This document shows, one piece after another, positions 54,178 through 55,340 of a DNA stretch of 55,340 nt. The translations under genes and the position numbers were made by a program. Within the stretch, counting starts at the first letter, position 1; each line of letters starts with the position of its first letter. This DNA comes from Ruminococcus sp. (lineage in GTDB: Bacteria; Bacillota; Clostridia; Oscillospirales; Ruminococcaceae): positions 1 to 55,340 of the forward strand of contig JAFTYF010000026.1 of NCBI GenBank assembly GCA_017461395.1, written 5' to 3'. The notes below the pieces were generated by a model. The model made no database searches. It was not told the DNA's origin and saw nothing but the letters and a program-made list of their open reading frames with translations.

Positions 54178-54717
54178 TTACTTGATGAACGGAGCACCCA
54201 TAAGTGTCAGGAGCTCTTTAGCTTCTTCATCAGTATTTGCTGTTGTGATGAAGTTGATATCCATACCTCTTACCTTGTCGATCTTGTCATACTCGATCTC
54301 AGGGAAGATAAGCTGTTCCTTGATACCTGTTGAGTAGTTGCCCTTACCATCGAAGGAGTTTGCGTTGATACCTCTGAAGTCACGAACACGGGGGAAAGCT
54401 ACATTGAAGAGCTTGTCAACGAATTCGTACATCTTCTCTGCTCTAAGTGTTACCTTAACACCGATAGGCATACCCTCACGGAGCTTGAAGTTAGCAACTG
54501 ACTTCTTAGCACGGCATACTACAGGCTTCTGACCTGTGATAGCTGCGAGATCTGTCATGATTGCGTCGATAACCTTTGCGTTATCCTTAGCCTCGCCGGC
54601 GCCTACATTGATAACAACCTTTTCGAGCTTCGGAATCTGCATTACGCTTTTGTATCCGAATTTCTTCATCATTGCAGGAGCAACGTCGCTAACATAAAAA
54701 TCCTTTAATCTTGCCAT
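54178..54717 (-). CDS. rplE: 50S ribosomal protein L5
   Basis: 179 residues. [41 protein letters not shown] (shortened: [18 protein letters not shown]) and [20 protein letters not shown] are typical. 5S rRNA binding protein. Confidence 0.98.
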   Translation of the reverse strand: MARLKDFYVSDVAPAMMKKFGYKSVMQIPKLEKVVINVGAGEAKDNAKVIDAIMTDLAAITGQKPVVCRAKKSVANFKLREGMPIGVKVTLRAEKMYEFVDKLFNVAFPRVRDFRGINANSFDGKGNYSTGIKEQLIFPEIEYDKIDKVRGMDINFITTANTDEEAKELLTLMGAPFIK

Positions 54718-54734
54718 TGTCGTTCTCCTTTACA

Positions 54735-55079
54735 TTATTCAAAAGACTTGCCGCACTTCTTGCAGACACGAAGCTTCTTGCCGTTGTCATCAAATGTGTG
54801 GCCAACTCTTGTGGGCTTGCCGCACTTAGGGCAGACAAGCTGTACCTTTGAAGCATATACGGGAGCCTCTGTCTTGATGATGCCGCCCTTTTCGCCCATT
54901 CTTGTGGGCTTTACATGCTTTGTGATAATGTTGATTCCCTCAACGATTACCTTATCTTCCTTAGGGCTTACTTCAACGACCTTACCAGTCTTTCTGTCGC
55001 CCTTGCTTGTGAATTTATCCTCGTACTTGCCGGTGAGAAGGATAACAGTGTCACCGGTTTTTACGTGTACCTTACTCAT
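54735..55079 (-). CDS. rplX: 50S ribosomal protein L24
   Basis: 114 residues. KOW-type core (KVHVKTGDTVILLTGKYEDK, GINIITKHVKP) and a C-terminal zinc-ribbon-like tail with C-x2-C twice (VCPKCGKPTRVG, VCKKCGKSFE). This tail is common in Bacillota L24. Confidence 0.98.
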   Translation of the reverse strand: MSKVHVKTGDTVILLTGKYEDKFTSKGDRKTGKVVEVSPKEDKVIVEGINIITKHVKPTRMGEKGGIIKTEAPVYASKVQLVCPKCGKPTRVGHTFDDNGKKLRVCKKCGKSFE

Positions 55080-55097
55080 AATCGAATGACACCTCCA

Positions 55098-55340
55098 TTA
55101 AAGAACTTCCGGTGCGAGGCTGAGGATCTTTGTATACTCCTTTTCACGGAGCTCCTTAGCAACCGGTCCGAAGATACGAGTACCCTTGGGGTTCTTATCT
55201 TCCTTAATAATAACAGCAGCGTTCTCATCAAAACGGATATATGTTCCATCCTCTCTTCTGAGACCCTTTGCTGAACGAACGATAACTGCCTTTACAACAT
55301 CGCCCTTCTTTACAACGCCTCCGGGTGTTGCTTTCTTAAC
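55098..55340 (-). CDS. rplN: 50S ribosomal protein L14 (5' end beyond window)
   Basis: The last ~80 residues are encoded, ending [23 protein letters not shown]-like (shortened: [20 protein letters not shown]). [20 protein letters not shown] and [11 protein letters not shown] are standard L14. The N-terminus lies beyond the right edge of the window. Confidence 0.96.
   Translation of the reverse strand, partial: VKKATPGGVVKKGDVVKAVIVRSAKGLRREDGTYIRFDENAAVIIKEDKNPKGTRIFGPVAKELREKEYTKILSLAPEVL

Noticed and set aside
54161-54197. Extended N-terminus for S14 and similarly for L6 (53539-53587)
   Set aside because: The extensions overlap the upstream genes, have no homology, and the internal ATGs have good AGGAGG sites.

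Overview
The window looks like a chromosomal segment of a Ruminococcus-like anaerobe (Bacillota, Clostridia, Oscillospiraceae). This is inferred from the Clostridia-type spc/alpha ribosomal cluster with a KOW protein between map and infA, AGGAGG ribosome-binding sites, TTGACA-N17-TATAAT promoters, a CIRCE-controlled groES-groEL operon, dipicolinate synthase genes (spore coat/core chemistry) and a secreted expansin carrying a dockerin-like repeat (plant cell-wall degradation). No phage, transposase, CRISPR array, tRNA or rRNA was seen.

Layout. 1-3.7 kb, minus: two halves of a heterodimeric ABC exporter, then a coiled-coil protein, coaD and rsmD. 3.7-7.8 kb, plus: a strong promoter, a long structured untranslated leader, a 784-residue repeat-rich protein with an N-terminal Cys-motif region, and a TPR protein. 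7.8-9.0 kb, minus: prfB. 9.1-24 kb, plus: a long probable transcription unit starting with a GtrB-type glycosyltransferase and a WG-repeat protein, then purE-purC-purF-purM, an expansin, two DUF3592 proteins, purN, a CmpB-family membrane protein, purO, two small membrane proteins, a YD-repeat lipoprotein, a stand-alone AICAR transformylase and two related lipoprotein-like proteins. purD follows behind its own terminator and promoter, then a membrane protein, a 74-bp repeat and a formate/nitrite transporter. 27-31 kb, minus: an FAD oxidoreductase, a GtrA protein and a large polytopic GT-C-like protein. 31.2-36.2 kb, plus: two small genes (coiled coil; sigma-region-4-like) behind a promoter bracketed by an inverted repeat, then an Orn/Lys/Arg decarboxylase-family protein, holB, ricT, queH and a YbaK protein. 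36.2-39.9 kb, minus: dpaB-dpaA behind a sigma-K-like promoter, and groES-groEL behind CIRCE. 40-41.2 kb, plus: yajC and a TIGR04086-type protein. 41.2-45 kb, minus: a response regulator, histidine kinase and HtrA protease. 45-55.3 kb, minus: the distal spc/alpha ribosomal operon from rplN (cut by the window edge) to rplQ.

How the parts fit. The purine genes cover most of the route to IMP (PurD, F, N, M, E, C, AICAR transformylase, cyclohydrolase), but purL/Q/S, purB and purK are not here. Two points are unusual. The last two steps are done by PurO plus a single-domain transformylase instead of bifunctional PurH. The PurF-like protein has Gly where the glutaminase nucleophile Cys should be. 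The cluster is interleaved with exported and membrane proteins of no obvious purine role. Other points worth attention are the structured leader at 4157-4279, a hairpin that buries the ribosome-binding site of the gene after yajC, an intrinsic terminator between a response regulator and its kinase, and SOS-box-like repeats around the promoter at 31.2 kb.
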